Assembly (NCBI GenBank): GCA_025603075.1
Contig: MU626313.1
Coordinates: 51,650-115,649 of the forward strand
Origin: Neoconidiobolus thromboides FSU 785
Taxonomy: Eukaryota > Entomophthoromycota > Entomophthoromycetes > Entomophthorales > Neoconidiobolaceae
Direction of reading: 5' to 3'
DNA: 64,000 nucleotides
A program made the position numbers and the translations under genes. The notes below the pieces were generated by a model. It saw nothing but the letters and a program-made list of their open reading frames with translations, was not told where the DNA came from and did not search any database. Positions within the stretch are counted from its first letter, which is position 1; the number at the start of each line of letters is the position of its first letter. Shown in pieces: positions 1 to 10,358 of this stretch.

Positions 1-573
1 ATTAGATAAACTTCGTAACGAAAAGAAGGTGATCTAAAAAATGATATTACTTTAATAAAATTGAAAGTTGAATTTTAATTATCACTTTTTAAACATGTTT
101 ATTTTTGTTTTGTGTTAATATGTTTTTATAATTGTCGGATTATGCTTGGTAAGTTATTATTAAATATATTTTATTTCAGTATCTTAAAATTGTATAACAA
201 CACTATAATTTATGTTATTTATATTCAAATTAGATGAAAATAATGGAACCAAAATGATACATTTATCTTATTTACTTATATGTGACTATAAATTAGATAA
301 AAATTCAATATATGGGGATGTATTTTTTTGTTTAAGAATTTTGCTAACAATCTTTGTACTCAAATAGTACTTAAAAAATGGAAAAGTAATGAAACCAAAA
401 AAACATACTCATATTTTAGTTAAATTAATAAAAACAAACAATACATTCATGTATGCCTGTATTTCTATGAAATAAATAATAATAAATAGAATAAATTGGA
501 CCTTAAAAAAAATCAATAAATATAGAAGTATAGACTTACTGTTAAATTTTAATAGACAATAGATTAAAAAAAA
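1..573. other. AT-rich spacer at window edge
   Basis: No convincing coding sequence is seen on either strand. It holds one ~105-bp palindromic repeat copy (311-414, listed separately) and otherwise low-complexity AT-rich sequence. It lies downstream of the minus-strand RAD9 gene. Confidence 0.6.
311..414 (+). repeat. Foldback MITE copy 1
   Basis: Member of the ~105-bp palindromic family. In the orientation called plus here it starts GGGGATGTATTTTT, has an inner TTTTTCCA...TGGAAAAA pair around an AGCGCT-like centre, and ends in a run related to ACACTCCC. This copy is somewhat degenerate at its right end (ATACTC). ATAT flanks both ends. Confidence 0.85.
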
Positions 574-2586
574 TTAAATCACATCCGAAGATGAGGATGC
601 TTGAGGTGGTGTACCTGGTATAAAACTTGGATCATTTTCATCATCCCCAATTAATTGTCCTTTAAAAGTATCAATTTGATCGGGTACCCAATTCGAAGTT
701 AATCTTTCCAGATTACTTCCAGCTCCTTGTGGGCATTCCAGAACACCTTGAGTATAATTTTCTTTTTCCTCACGAGGCGGAGTGTCAAAAGTACTTGAGT
801 TATCTTCACTTGAATTGACACTATAATTTTGCTTTCGCTCAGCTGGATAGCTATTTGCTGATAATGTAGTGGCTGTTATAACACTATTCGCTAACACCGT
901 AGCTACTGTTCTATTGCTATTTGCTTGTAGCGTAGTGGCTGTTCTGTAACTATTTGTCTGTATAGTACTGGCTATCCTATCACTATTTGCTGGGACTGTA
1001 GTGGCTGTTCTTTGAGTACCTACTGATATTGTGGTATTTGTTCTATGACTATTTCTTTCTGTTGTAGCAATTGTTTTTCTTTTTTTCAAGCTTAACTTTT
1101 CACCCGTCCCTCGAGTTAAATTCTATAATATTAAAGTGAAAAATAAAAGTATTAAAATTATTTACTGTTTCATGGTTATGCTCTTGTTCAATGGGATTTG
1201 GGAGATCTAAAGCTGAATCCAAACTAGAAGTTAGTTCATTTATAGGAGCCATACCACTACTTCTATTGTAAGCGTCTAATAAAATTAAGTTAATGATGCT
1301 TTTAAGGCAATAAAACTTACGAATTTCTAAATCACTTAAGCTTGTTGAAAGAACATTTACATTCGAATTCTGAGTTACATTCTCAGCTAGATCTCTTTTC
1401 CCAGATGCCTCTTGAGTTGCTGGTGTTGCAATAAAAGAGCTATTCAAATTGCTATTATTCTGTGTATGGAATAACTTAATGTTTTGCTCGCCACTTGTAC
1501 AAATCACAAAACGTGCTTGAACCGTTCCTCTTAATTCTAAATCAAAAAATATTGGTCTAATAATATGATTAGATATTCTTCAATTATTATTATTATTTAG
1601 TTTACTCTCCGCCACATGTAAAATAGGCATTGATATCACATTCCATTTCTTTAGCTAAAACTAAAACTGCCTATGAAATTAAATAAATGTTTCAAATATT
1701 TGTGGTATTCTTACTTTAAACTCCTTAACATTCAAAGTCAAATATACATCCTTATCAACATTAAATCTATCTAAATCAGAGGGATGGATCGTTAAGATGG
1801 TATGTGGATGTTTTTTGATTTTTTCTATAAATATTAAAAATTCTTCAAAATTAGCAAATCTCTTACTCAAATCGGTGATACTTCCCAATGCTTCATTGTG
1901 AAACGATTTGATCGAAAATGAGTCACTTGTACAAATAAGTGTAAATTCTTCTAACCGAATATCAAATTGAGCTAATAACGTTAATAAAAACTTTGAATTC
2001 ATTCTCCAGTTGTAACAGTTATTGGAACGTACAATATGTAATGTTTCTACAGCTGAGTCCTGATAGGGTACCTTTATCTGTTGATAGACTAAGTTTGGAT
2101 AAATAAACCTGATTTTCAATCTCAGACCTTCGGATTCTTCCTTATTTTCAAAGTCATTGATACTGAATTCACATCTCTCTGCTTTATCAGTACTTGACAT
2201 GCTTAGTTTTACTACGTCTAATAAAGTCTGATTTTTAATTAATTATATACATCTTAAATCTAATTACCTTTAAATCCACTTTGCAATTTACTTCTGAGTT
2301 CGTTCCCATTTTGATCTCATCAAAAAATCCACTTTTGAATAATATTTTACCATAAGATGAGCGACTACTATCCATCAATGAGAATAAAATCTACTCTTTA
2401 TTAGCTTTGGATATCAAAATTAGTGCATCTTTACCTCATCTTTATTCCCGGTGATAGATAGCGAGTCACCAAACTTCAAAAGACAGGATAGTATTTTATA
2501 AAATTCTAAAAGGTGTTTAGTTCATATAATAACTTTATTAGCCTTATTATACCCTTTAATGAAAACCCTGGGACAATAAAATCCAT
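574..2586 (-). CDS. RAD9: RAD9 checkpoint clamp subunit (9-1-1 complex), 8 exons
   Basis: Subunit of the PCNA-like Rad9-Hus1-Rad1 clamp that signals DNA damage. Exons on the minus strand: 2586-2553, 2505-2435, 2390-2268, 2227-1715, 1670-1606, 1556-1321, 1275-1166, 1122-574. All joins keep phase and use GT-AG, giving about 566 aa. The N-terminal ~290 residues carry Rad9 landmarks: FYKILSCLLKFGDSL, MDSSRSSYG, KAERCEFSI, VKEFK followed by AVLVLAKE, and CGGEPIFF then QARFV. The remaining ~275 residues are a disordered tail, rich in Ser/Thr/Asn, with seven tandem 11-residue repeats (844-1074) and an acidic end (DDENDPSFIPGTPP). Rad9 tails are phosphorylated and bind TopBP1/Rad4 in other fungi and animals; that is family knowledge. 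Two small minus-strand ORFs here are just its exons. Confidence 0.88.
844..1074 (-). repeat. In-frame 33-bp minisatellite in the RAD9 tail
   Basis: Seven contiguous 11-codon units, e.g. TATTVPANSDR, TATTLQANSNR and TATTLSANSYP, with Thr-Thr at positions 3-4 and Asn-Ser near the end. The repeat is visible at both DNA and protein level and lies wholly inside the last RAD9 exon. Confidence 0.85.
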
Positions 2587-2685
2587 AATGATAAGTAATG
2601 ACGATAAAAACTTTAAAAGGCAAATTAGAACATTTTCATTTTATGCAAAAAAGAAACCTAAATTTCAATTCAGCTTTTGATTCAA
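2587..2685. promoter_or_regulatory. 99-bp divergent promoter, RAD9 / PIG-Y-like
   Basis: The start codons of RAD9 (minus, 2586) and the PIG-Y-like gene (plus, 2686) are back to back with only 99 bp between them. Any promoter elements for both genes must lie here or inside the genes. I see no clear TATA box or palindromic operator. Confidence 0.5.
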
Positions 2686-2985
2686 ATGCTTGAACTAAAC
2701 AGCCCATTTAATCGACGCGTTTATGGCTATTTAATTTTAATAGTCACTTACATCATTTTCTTGGTCTATTCTTACGCTTTATTTTTTTCAAAGTATATTA
2801 CCTTAGAACCAGAGTATGAGGCAAGTTAATTTGTTTACTTTGACTACACTAGATTAATTGTTTAGATTTTAACTTGGATACGGGAGAATGAGTACTATTT
2901 TTTAGCTTCGATACTGTTTCTACCAATGGGGCTATGGATTATCTTCTGGAATTGGGCTGGTATGAAGTATTTTAGGCATAATTGA
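2686..2985 (+). CDS. PIG-Y-like subunit of GPI-GlcNAc transferase, 2 exons
   Basis: Predicted 84-aa membrane protein from exons 2686-2820 and 2866-2985. The first step of GPI-anchor synthesis at the ER is done by the GPI-GlcNAc transferase complex, of which PIG-Y is a small two-span subunit. The C-terminus, LPMGLWIIFWNWAGMKYFRHN in two pieces, closely resembles the conserved W-W-x-G-x-K-x-FRHN ending of animal PIG-Y. Two hydrophobic segments are seen, residues about 13-35 and 55-75. The single intron starts GC (GAG/GCAAGT) and ends TTTAG, a GC-AG intron; both exons are in phase 0. Too short and split to stand out as an ORF. It is divergently paired with RAD9. Confidence 0.72.
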
Positions 2986-2999
2986 TGGACGAATAGACA

Positions 3000-3572
3000 T
3001 CAAAATGATTTGTCAATAATCACTATAACTGCGACCCTAATTTATGTGAGTTTAGCCACTTAAGTTGAATCTGATGAGCTAATAATCTTTATTTAAAAAC
3101 ATTTCTATTAAGGAATTCTCATTATGGTACTTAATTATTAAATAGGCGATGTTTTTATTTGTAACTACACTCGTTTACAAATTTCAATAATAATTTAAAT
3201 ATCTATTTTAGATTTAAACAAACTCAGATTCATCATATGAAGATGTTTTTTTGGCTTCATCACTTTTTCTATCTTTTAAGCAGTATTCAAGTGGAAAAAT
3301 TGTTAGTAAAATTCTTAAATACAAAAATACATCTCCATATTAATATCTGTCCGACCAATATGTTAATAATGAACTCTATATTAATATCTTTATAGATTAT
3401 CCTTATAGTTCTTATTGAAAAAGAAAAATCTAAATTCAAATCAAACACAGCTTCTTTAAATACCTTATTTTAAAATGCCATGGCTATCTATTTCTTCTGT
3501 AAACCAATCATTTGTATATAAGACAATTCAAATATAGACTTTTAGAAAGCTAAATCAGCGAGTTTCAATACT
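3000..3572. other. Spacer with one MITE
   Basis: Between the PIG-Y-like gene and the 3' end of the RING gene on the opposite strand. Apart from the MITE at 3235-3340 nothing recognisable is present. Confidence 0.5.
3235..3340 (-). repeat. Foldback MITE copy 2
   Basis: Reverse-orientation copy: GAAGATGTTTTTTTGGCTTC at the left, the TTTTAAGCAGT centre, and AAATACATCTCC at the right, with ATAT on both sides. Confidence 0.88.
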
Positions 3573-5410
3573 TTATTGTTTCAGATGAAAAGTTAAAAGT
3601 AAATCTGGTAAACGATATCTATCCAAAATCAATAAGTCCATTAACAATGGCAATGAATCTTTGTGAACAGTTGGCCTTGATTCTAAAAATGCATTATGAT
3701 TTTTCATCTCTTCAATTTTATTACTGCATCGTTTTAATACAGAATAAAAGTCGCCCTGTAACAAAGTTGTTATATGAATCAAATAAAATTGTCATAAGCC
3801 TTACCTTTTCAATATGCAACAACCCTTTTAGCTCCTTGGATAAAATATATTCTGTCAATGGTAATTTTATCTTTTCTTTTGCTTTAGGCTCGACAATATT
3901 GACGACTCTCTTCGAACGATCCTCTGGGATAGAATGTGAACGTTTTAATAAATTTTTGCACCCTTCACCTTGATCAGTGCTCCAGTTTGTTTTGTTTGTT
4001 TTGAATGATTTTATTACCTTATAATAATTATGTTTAATGTACCTATTAGCTTTTTTAAATGCTAAAAAAGTAAATCACTCTTTCAAAATATTGTGATATT
4101 ATAATACCTCTATTATTGAATTTGGCCCTTAATTTCCTATCATTCTTTTTATTTGATTTTGCGATCACTTTTTCAGCTGCAGCGTTTGCTTCTTTATTTT
4201 TAATTTTAAGTGTAATTTCATTTACGTATCTCGTTACCACCTTACTACTTACACAATTTGTTTCATTTATTTCGTTCGAATTCACCTTTTTAGATTGACT
4301 ATTCTTTAAATTTTTATTATTAATTACATAGTTCTTATTTGTAGCTTTCTTATCAGCATTTCTTTTGTTTGAAGTTAATATTATATCATTATGTTTTTTC
4401 TGTTGTGATTCTAGTTCATGAATCTTTTGCTTTTGTCTACTCAATCCTGGTTCATGAGCCTCTTCTTGCTGCAACTCTAATTTCCAAATATTTTGTTTTT
4501 GTAACTCTAATTCCTGAATCTTTTTATTTAATAACTGGATTTCCAATACCTGATCATAATTAATAGTCCTTAGCAAGTCCCTGCTTAACTTCTCTGATAC
4601 TAATTCCCTTTCTAAACTTTTAAATTGCAATTCTTTATCCATTATTAAATTTAGCTCCTCATTTAGCAATAGACCATCACTTTGTAGCTCATTGATATAA
4701 CTCCTTTTTTCCTCAAGTTCTTTTTCTAATTGGATAACTAATAATACTAGTTGATCTATTCTTTTTTCTTTTGAATGTAAACCCATTCTGAAATCCTCTC
4801 TTTCTTTTTTCAACTGAACTTTTAAGTCATAAATCTGCTCATATAATTCCTTCCGAGAGTCTTTCTCGACTCTTTCATTAGCTAGTTGTATTGGATTAAG
4901 TTTTTTATCCCTATTATTTTGTTTATTTATCAATACAAAATTTATATACCCGGTACTACCATCATTTAACAAAATAGGAGCTTGGCCTATTGAAGTATCT
5001 GAGCTTTTATTAGTACTGTTTGTACTATTTCTAGGCTCGTGATTGTCATTTGGATTAATAAAGTTATTTAATATAACCGTTTTGAAATGTATTTGCTCAC
5101 TACATAATGGGCATATACTTTGCTTCTTAACAGTTTTAGTATACCTTTCAATGCTAAAAAACCAGTTAGTTAAAGTGTTGAAATCTACTCTAATTTACTT
5201 AAAATTTACCACTGATTATGGAACATATGACCGCCTTTAAGAAATTAATTGATTATAGTATTATTTAATAAATTACTTACAATTAGTAACTACAACCTCT
5301 TTGCTTTTTATTATATTCTGCCAGTGATCAGACTCTTCATATCGCTTCAATATATCCTCCTTTTTATACGTATATCTTTGGAAGTTATGTTGACAAAGGG
5401 TACAGCTCAT
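3573..5410 (-). CDS. RING-H2 finger / coiled-coil protein, TRAIP-like, 5 exons
   Basis: Probable E3 ubiquitin ligase. Exons: 5410-5281, 5234-5210, 5153-4108, 4061-3805, 3755-3573; all phases agree, giving about 546 aa. The N-terminal RING is split over three exons: MSCTLCQ, then NCGHMFHNQC, then SICPLC, giving C-x2-C...C-x-H-x2-H-x2-C...C-x2-C. Residues about 120-260 are a strong Glu/Lys/Leu coiled coil, followed by a basic, low-complexity region and a conserved-looking C-terminal tail (GDFYSVLKRC...). RING followed directly by a long coiled coil is the architecture of TRAIP, which acts at stalled replication forks and crosslinks; that identity is inference. A spurious TTG-start ORF covers most of exon 3. 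The last two exons are supported only by splice signals and phase. Confidence 0.7.
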
Positions 5411-5773
5411 TTATATTTAAAGACAAAACAAAGAAAGAATAAATTTAAATTTTATGTCTTATTGGTACAAGACAATCACGAAAATGCCTTTAGCTTTATT
5501 ACTTCTGCTTATTATTTGCCTTATTTGGATAAAACTCTTATCGTGTTTATTTGGCTCATGAAATTTTGCAGTAGACCGCTGTCTTTAGCTGTTTAATTAT
5601 AACTTACATGCTAATATAATAAATGCTTACATCTTATAGTATAAAGTGTTAGAAAGCTTCAAATACATTGTTAAAAAGAGATATTGCTATAGCAATAAAG
5701 ATCAGAGAAAATATTATTTTTAAAGTGTTCAAAATACCTTTTAAATTAACTCAATTATAATTTATAATTTTAT

Positions 5774-7060
5774 TCAAAATAAATAAAAATTAGAAAAAGG
5801 AAGAATCTTTGAGAGTATATCAATATCAGACTTATTCACAGCTAAGTAATCAATTAGAAAAAACGTAGAATAAGCCATAGTATTTAAACAAGTTTCATTA
5901 GTTATAGTTAATTGTCCATGTTTAAACTTCACTTGAGTAACATTAGGGAATAGCCTTAATACATTAAAGAGTACTTCAATACTTAAATAACACTCTTTAA
6001 ACACTAATTTAGTGGTAGAGGGGTTTATTGTATTACTTGTCTCATTTCTACTACAAAAATAAGGCGCCGTTATGGACTCATTTTCATCACTTTCATTACT
6101 ATAGAAGACGACTGTTGAAACTGTTTTAAACTTCGATAGTCTTAATATCACATCTTCTAGTTCATTGTTAAGCCTGATATACACTTTATTCAAGTGAGAC
6201 ATTGAGTTAACAGTTATACCATCAATTAACTTTAAATCAATCAACCCTAAATTCTGGAACTCAAAATGATTTTTATTGCTAATGCAATCTAACGTAGCTA
6301 GCTTTTTAAACGGAACTTTTAATGTAGTCAAATTAGTTAAATCACCAAAATATTCTAACCTAAATATTCTACTAAACTTTCCATTAAGTACAAGCTTTTT
6401 TAAATTAGTGAATGACTTGGTTTTATTAAAATTGTATGGAACCACAAATCTAGTACATATTAAATATAAGGTGCCTAAATTCTGGAAGCTTTTTTGTAGT
6501 ATTTCTAAACCAAACAAATTGATGGCAAAACCTTGAATCTTTAATTTCTTTAATCTATTAGGGTTGAGATATTCAGCTACGAGAGAAATGGCTATCAATC
6601 CGGTTACTTTTAAATCAAACTCCTCCACCTGGAATAAGATGCTGGCAAAATTCAACATAGTAGCTTTATATTTTTCATCGATTACAAAGGTTATTTTTTT
6701 TAAAAATTTAAAAGTAAAATCAAATATTGTTCTTGAAAATGGATCATTTGAATTGAAATGAATAGTGAAATTAGATATATTAGTATATAAGTTCAAATCA
6801 AGCTCATGATTGCTCTTTATCATCAACCTCTTTACTTTATTTGGATACTTTTTTATTATCCTATCATGATCTTCCATTCGCTTTTTACTTGGTATATAGC
6901 TATAATATAATGAGTTTCTAAATAGAACACCATTTATTATTTTATAGATTGTTTTGTTAAGAGCCATAAGGTTGGACAATCCATTTAGATCTATATACAA
7001 GAATATTTCTTCTATTAAAACATCTGGTAAGTCATCTAGCTTTAGCTTGCTTTGGTTCAT
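5774..7060 (-). CDS. F-box / leucine-rich-repeat protein
   Basis: 428-aa intronless gene. Residues about 8-45 form an F-box (LDDLPDVLIEEIFLYIDLN, then LMALNKTIY), the module that docks to Skp1 in SCF ubiquitin ligases. The rest shows irregular LRR-like strands (LGTLYLICTRF, LKKLVLNG, LTTLKVPF, LGLIDLKLIDG). The substrate cannot be read from sequence. A second, clearly related gene lies at 56703-58034; the two share the N-terminal layout and motifs such as NPxxLKxLKxxxxxxNLxxLE. Large F-box/LRR families with no introns are typical of lineage-specific expansions. Confidence 0.75.
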   Translation of the reverse strand: MNQSKLKLDDLPDVLIEEIFLYIDLNGLSNLMALNKTIYKIINGVLFRNSLYYSYIPSKKRMEDHDRIIKKYPNKVKRLMIKSNHELDLNLYTNISNFTIHFNSNDPFSRTIFDFTFKFLKKITFVIDEKYKATMLNFASILFQVEEFDLKVTGLIAISLVAEYLNPNRLKKLKIQGFAINLFGLEILQKSFQNLGTLYLICTRFVVPYNFNKTKSFTNLKKLVLNGKFSRIFRLEYFGDLTNLTTLKVPFKKLATLDCISNKNHFEFQNLGLIDLKLIDGITVNSMSHLNKVYIRLNNELEDVILRLSKFKTVSTVVFYSNESDENESITAPYFCSRNETSNTINPSTTKLVFKECYLSIEVLFNVLRLFPNVTQVKFKHGQLTITNETCLNTMAYSTFFLIDYLAVNKSDIDILSKILPFSNFYLF

Positions 7061-7236
7061 AATAAAAAATGGTTAGAAAAGTGAAAATATTCTTGAGCTT
7101 TACGGTTGTTTTTCTAGAATTTGTATTACTGACTTTATTGCTCAAATCCTCATTTACATTAAAAAACTCAAATTGACAAAATGAATTTAAAAAATAGTAT
7201 TGAGTAAATCGTCATCTTTTTAAGTTTTGATTAGGA

Positions 7237-7971
7237 ATGGTATATTTATTAAGTATAATAAATCAAGAAGGGATTGAAAGATATAACAAATTATTTCAGC
7301 CAGTAATTTTCAAAAAGGCCGAGGAGTATAATCAATTTAAAGATACTTTGTTTGATATACTATCTAATAGAGAAGAATATGAAGTAAATCTAATGTGAAA
7401 TTTAGTTTATTTTTATAAATATAAATAGGGTCCTATATTTGAATTTCATAATACTGAGAATATGATTGGTATATATATATATATTAAAGGTGATATTTAT
7501 CGTTTGTAGTCTATAAGAAGTTTGCTTCGTTATATTTCATGGCATATATTAATCCTAAAGAAGTAAGAGCTTTTATTTACTTTATTCAATTATTTACTTT
7601 CATAGAACGAATTCGAAGTATTGGACATTTTAAACCATATAATGGGTATATTATTATCATTTTTTTAAACTTGATTTTAATGATAAATAGAGACCTTAAG
7701 CATTTCGTTTGAAAGCTTTGTAAGAAAATTTTATTGTTAGCCATTTTTCAAGCTAATTTGTGTTTTTAGTGCGAATTAGATATATCCTTTTTTGAAAAAT
7801 AATCTATTACATAATCATAGTAAAAAGACTATTTCCTTAACCACTATATACATTATATATCACTTAGATAAGGTAAACTTAATTATTAGTGAGTTTTTCA
7901 ATATCAATGGGGAAATTCAAGCAACGGATCCTATTCAAATACTAACTTCAATTGAACAATTTGAGGAGTAA
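7237..7971 (+). CDS. AP (clathrin adaptor) complex sigma subunit, 7 exons, one AT-AC intron
   Basis: Small chain of a heterotetrameric adaptor complex in vesicle coat formation. Exons: 7237-7383, 7429-7468, 7510-7562, 7606-7645, 7691-7719, 7770-7781, 7852-7971, giving 146 aa. Family landmarks: YKKFASLYFM, NEFEVLDILNHIMETL, FCELD followed by IIYHLDKVNLII, and NGEIQATDPIQILTSIEQ. Five introns are GT-AG. The sixth, 7782-7851, starts ATATCCTTT and ends AC, and only this join restores the conserved CELD-IIYHLDKV block; reading on, or any GT-AG choice, gives a stop. Exon 6 is only 12 nt. The sequence is divergent from AP-1/2/3/4 sigma chains as I remember them, so I do not name the complex. Confidence 0.82.
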
Positions 7972-8929
7972 CACAAACCCGATTAATATTTTGTAAGGTA
8001 AGGTTTTTTATAGTTTAAAGGCCGATATTCCAAATATTGTATATTCGCTTATAATTGTTAGTATATAGTGGGTTTGAAATTGTTTCTTACAAGACATTAA
8101 ACATTATATTTATAGATTTGATTAGAAAAGGGGTTTTTTTTTATGTGCCTTTTTTATCTGGTCATACATTCAATTATATGTATTTATAAAACTTGTAGTT
8201 ATTTTACCCTTATGAGTCAAGGAATTAAAGGTGGGGTTTAATAATTTGTTAGATATTACTATTTCATTTTATATTAGCAAATTTTAAGCGTTCTACCTTA
8301 TTAAAAGATAATTATTATACTTTAGTGTTTTTTCATATTATTGGTATTTGTTTTTTAATCATTTGTTATAGTTTTGTTTATTTAGTTATATTTGTTATTT
8401 TCAACTTTAATACAGCTCATTAATTAACTTTCAATTCGATTTATAGTAATCATGAAGTTTTTAAATATGCTACCATTCATTTTATTTCTAGAGTACAGTT
8501 ATTTATACTAACATTTAAAAAATAAACATAAAAAGATATTTTATATTCTAATAATTTTTATCATATATTTAAAGGATAAGAAAGGAAAGGAAGATGTAGA
8601 TCGGTATTTCAATTTTTTTAGCCCTCTTGGTACTCTTCCTGCTTTTTATGCTCTTGATAGCCATACACTTTTGTCCAGTTTATTGGAAATCTCTGAAAGT
8701 ATTCTCAGATCACTAAAAGACTCCTAGTTTAAGTATTTATTAAATATTTTAAGCAACAAAGAAGCAGTAGATTTATAGTCAAAGTCTGCACCTGTGCTTA
8801 TTAAGCCAAAACCTCGAAGTTTAATTACTTTAAGGTTTGAGAATAAAAATATAAAAGAAGAAAGTATTTAATTAGCGTATGAATTTCACGAATTTCATAT
8901 TGTTACTTCCATTAACAATATATGGGGAT

Positions 8930-9026
8930 GTATTTTTGTGTTTAAGAATTTTGTTAGCAAATTTTCCGCTTAGATAGCGCTTAAAAAATGGAAGAAATAG
9001 TGAAGTTAAAAAAGACACTCCCATAT
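8930..9026 (+). repeat. Foldback MITE copy 3
   Basis: Starts GGGGATGTATTTTTGTG, centre TAGCGC, ends GACACTCCC. It abuts copy 4 in head-to-head orientation, sharing the CATATGG junction. Confidence 0.88.
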
Positions 9027-9130
9027 GGTGATGTTTTTTTTGGCCTCATTGCTTTTTCTATCTTTTAAGCGCTATTTAAGTGGAAAAATCGTCAGCAAAG
9101 TCCTTAAATCCTTAAATACATCCCCATATA
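9022..9130 (-). repeat. Foldback MITE copy 4
   Basis: Reverse orientation, directly joined to copy 3 at CATATGGTGATG; ends ATACATCCCC then ATATA. A short internal duplication (CCTTAAATCCTTAAATAC) is present. Confidence 0.88.
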
Positions 9131-9625
9131 TATCCTTAAGTTATATTTATACACAAGATTTCCTCTAATTAAAAATGCATTTTATAAAGAATGCTGCTAT
9201 AACTACTTTGAGTAATATTTAAATATCAAATTAAAAAGACTGTCACAGCTATTTTACTTTTATATACTTAAATACAGCCTACCATTACTTAGATATTTAA
9301 TTTCGTTATATAAAAACTTCGATTTTATTATAACCTTAAGTACCAGTTCAATACATTTTACCTGTCCTGAAGTATGTAAAAATATCACGTTTAAAGAAGT
9401 TAACAAGTATTAATTTAATATAAAAACTCCACTAATATAAATTATATGGTTCTATCAATATATAGTGTAACTAAAAACAGTGTAAGTACATCCCTTTGCT
9501 TATAGTAATTCAAATGTTTAAAAACTATTCAAAGTATGGCTGGCTTCTTTTAAAGTAAATTATAACTATATACGACTAATTATGTGATAACTAGATAATT
9601 GCTTAAATTCATAGTGATTTTTATG

Positions 9626-9728
9626 ATATGAGAGTGTTTTTTTGACTTCATTATTTTTTCCATGTTTGAGCGCTATTTAAGCAGAGAAATTGTTGGTAAA
9701 ATTCTTACACAAAAATACATCCCCATAT
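9626..9728 (-). repeat. Foldback MITE copy 5
   Basis: Reverse orientation: GAGAGTGTTTTTTTGACTTC at left, GAGCGCTATTTAAG centre, AATACATCCCC at right, ATAT both sides. Confidence 0.88.
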
Positions 9729-10255
9729 GTATACTAATTGTAAATATTCATTTATAACTGTTCTTTAATAAATTAGAATCCTTCACTTAATGATAAGTTG
9801 GAATTTACTTTGACATATAAATAGACTTCGATGCTCAATCAAATACCTTAAATGAGATTCAATAATAGAGGAAACTAAATAAGTTGTTAGCCTTTTAATT
9901 CATTAAAATGCCTATTTTAACTAGATAGAGTATACATTTATACTGTGTTTCTACATTTCAAAATATTCTATATAAACTGAAAGCTGACATTTCAAACATC
10001 TATTTATTATGTCTTTATAAGGAACTTTTGAACTTAATCAAAACACCAAATGTTTTAAAATAAGCTGTTAACGTCCAAGTTTAAGTAATCTGACTTTAAA
10101 AATACCAGCCTAATATATTGTATTATTTCAACATTGTACATCTTTAATTAAGCTTTTAAGTAATATAAAATGAAGCTCAATTATAAAAACATTTATTTTT
10201 TAAAATAATCTTATTATATGTAGCATATTTTCTAATATTAAATGCCCTTTGTAAA

Positions 10256-10358
10256 AATACGATGTTTTTTGTGATTTCATTACTTTTCCATTTTTAAGCG
10301 CTATTTGAGTGGAAAGATTGGTAGCAAAATTCTTAAACAAAACAATGCATCTCCATAT
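10256..10358 (-). repeat. Foldback MITE copy 6
   Basis: Reverse orientation; the left end is decayed (the G-run is lost), but the AAGCGCTATTTGAGTGG centre and the ATGCATCTCCATAT right end are clear. Confidence 0.8.

Noticed and set aside
7770-7802. AP sigma gene as a pseudogene because of TAA after CELDISFFEK
   Set aside because: The stop lies inside a sequence with perfect U12 intron signals; AT-AC splicing restores the conserved frame, so the gene is taken as intact.
8594-8870. Coding-like plus-strand sequence (FFSPLGTLPAFYALDSHTLL, then stops)
   Set aside because: Several in-frame stops and no family recognised; too weak to call even a pseudogene.
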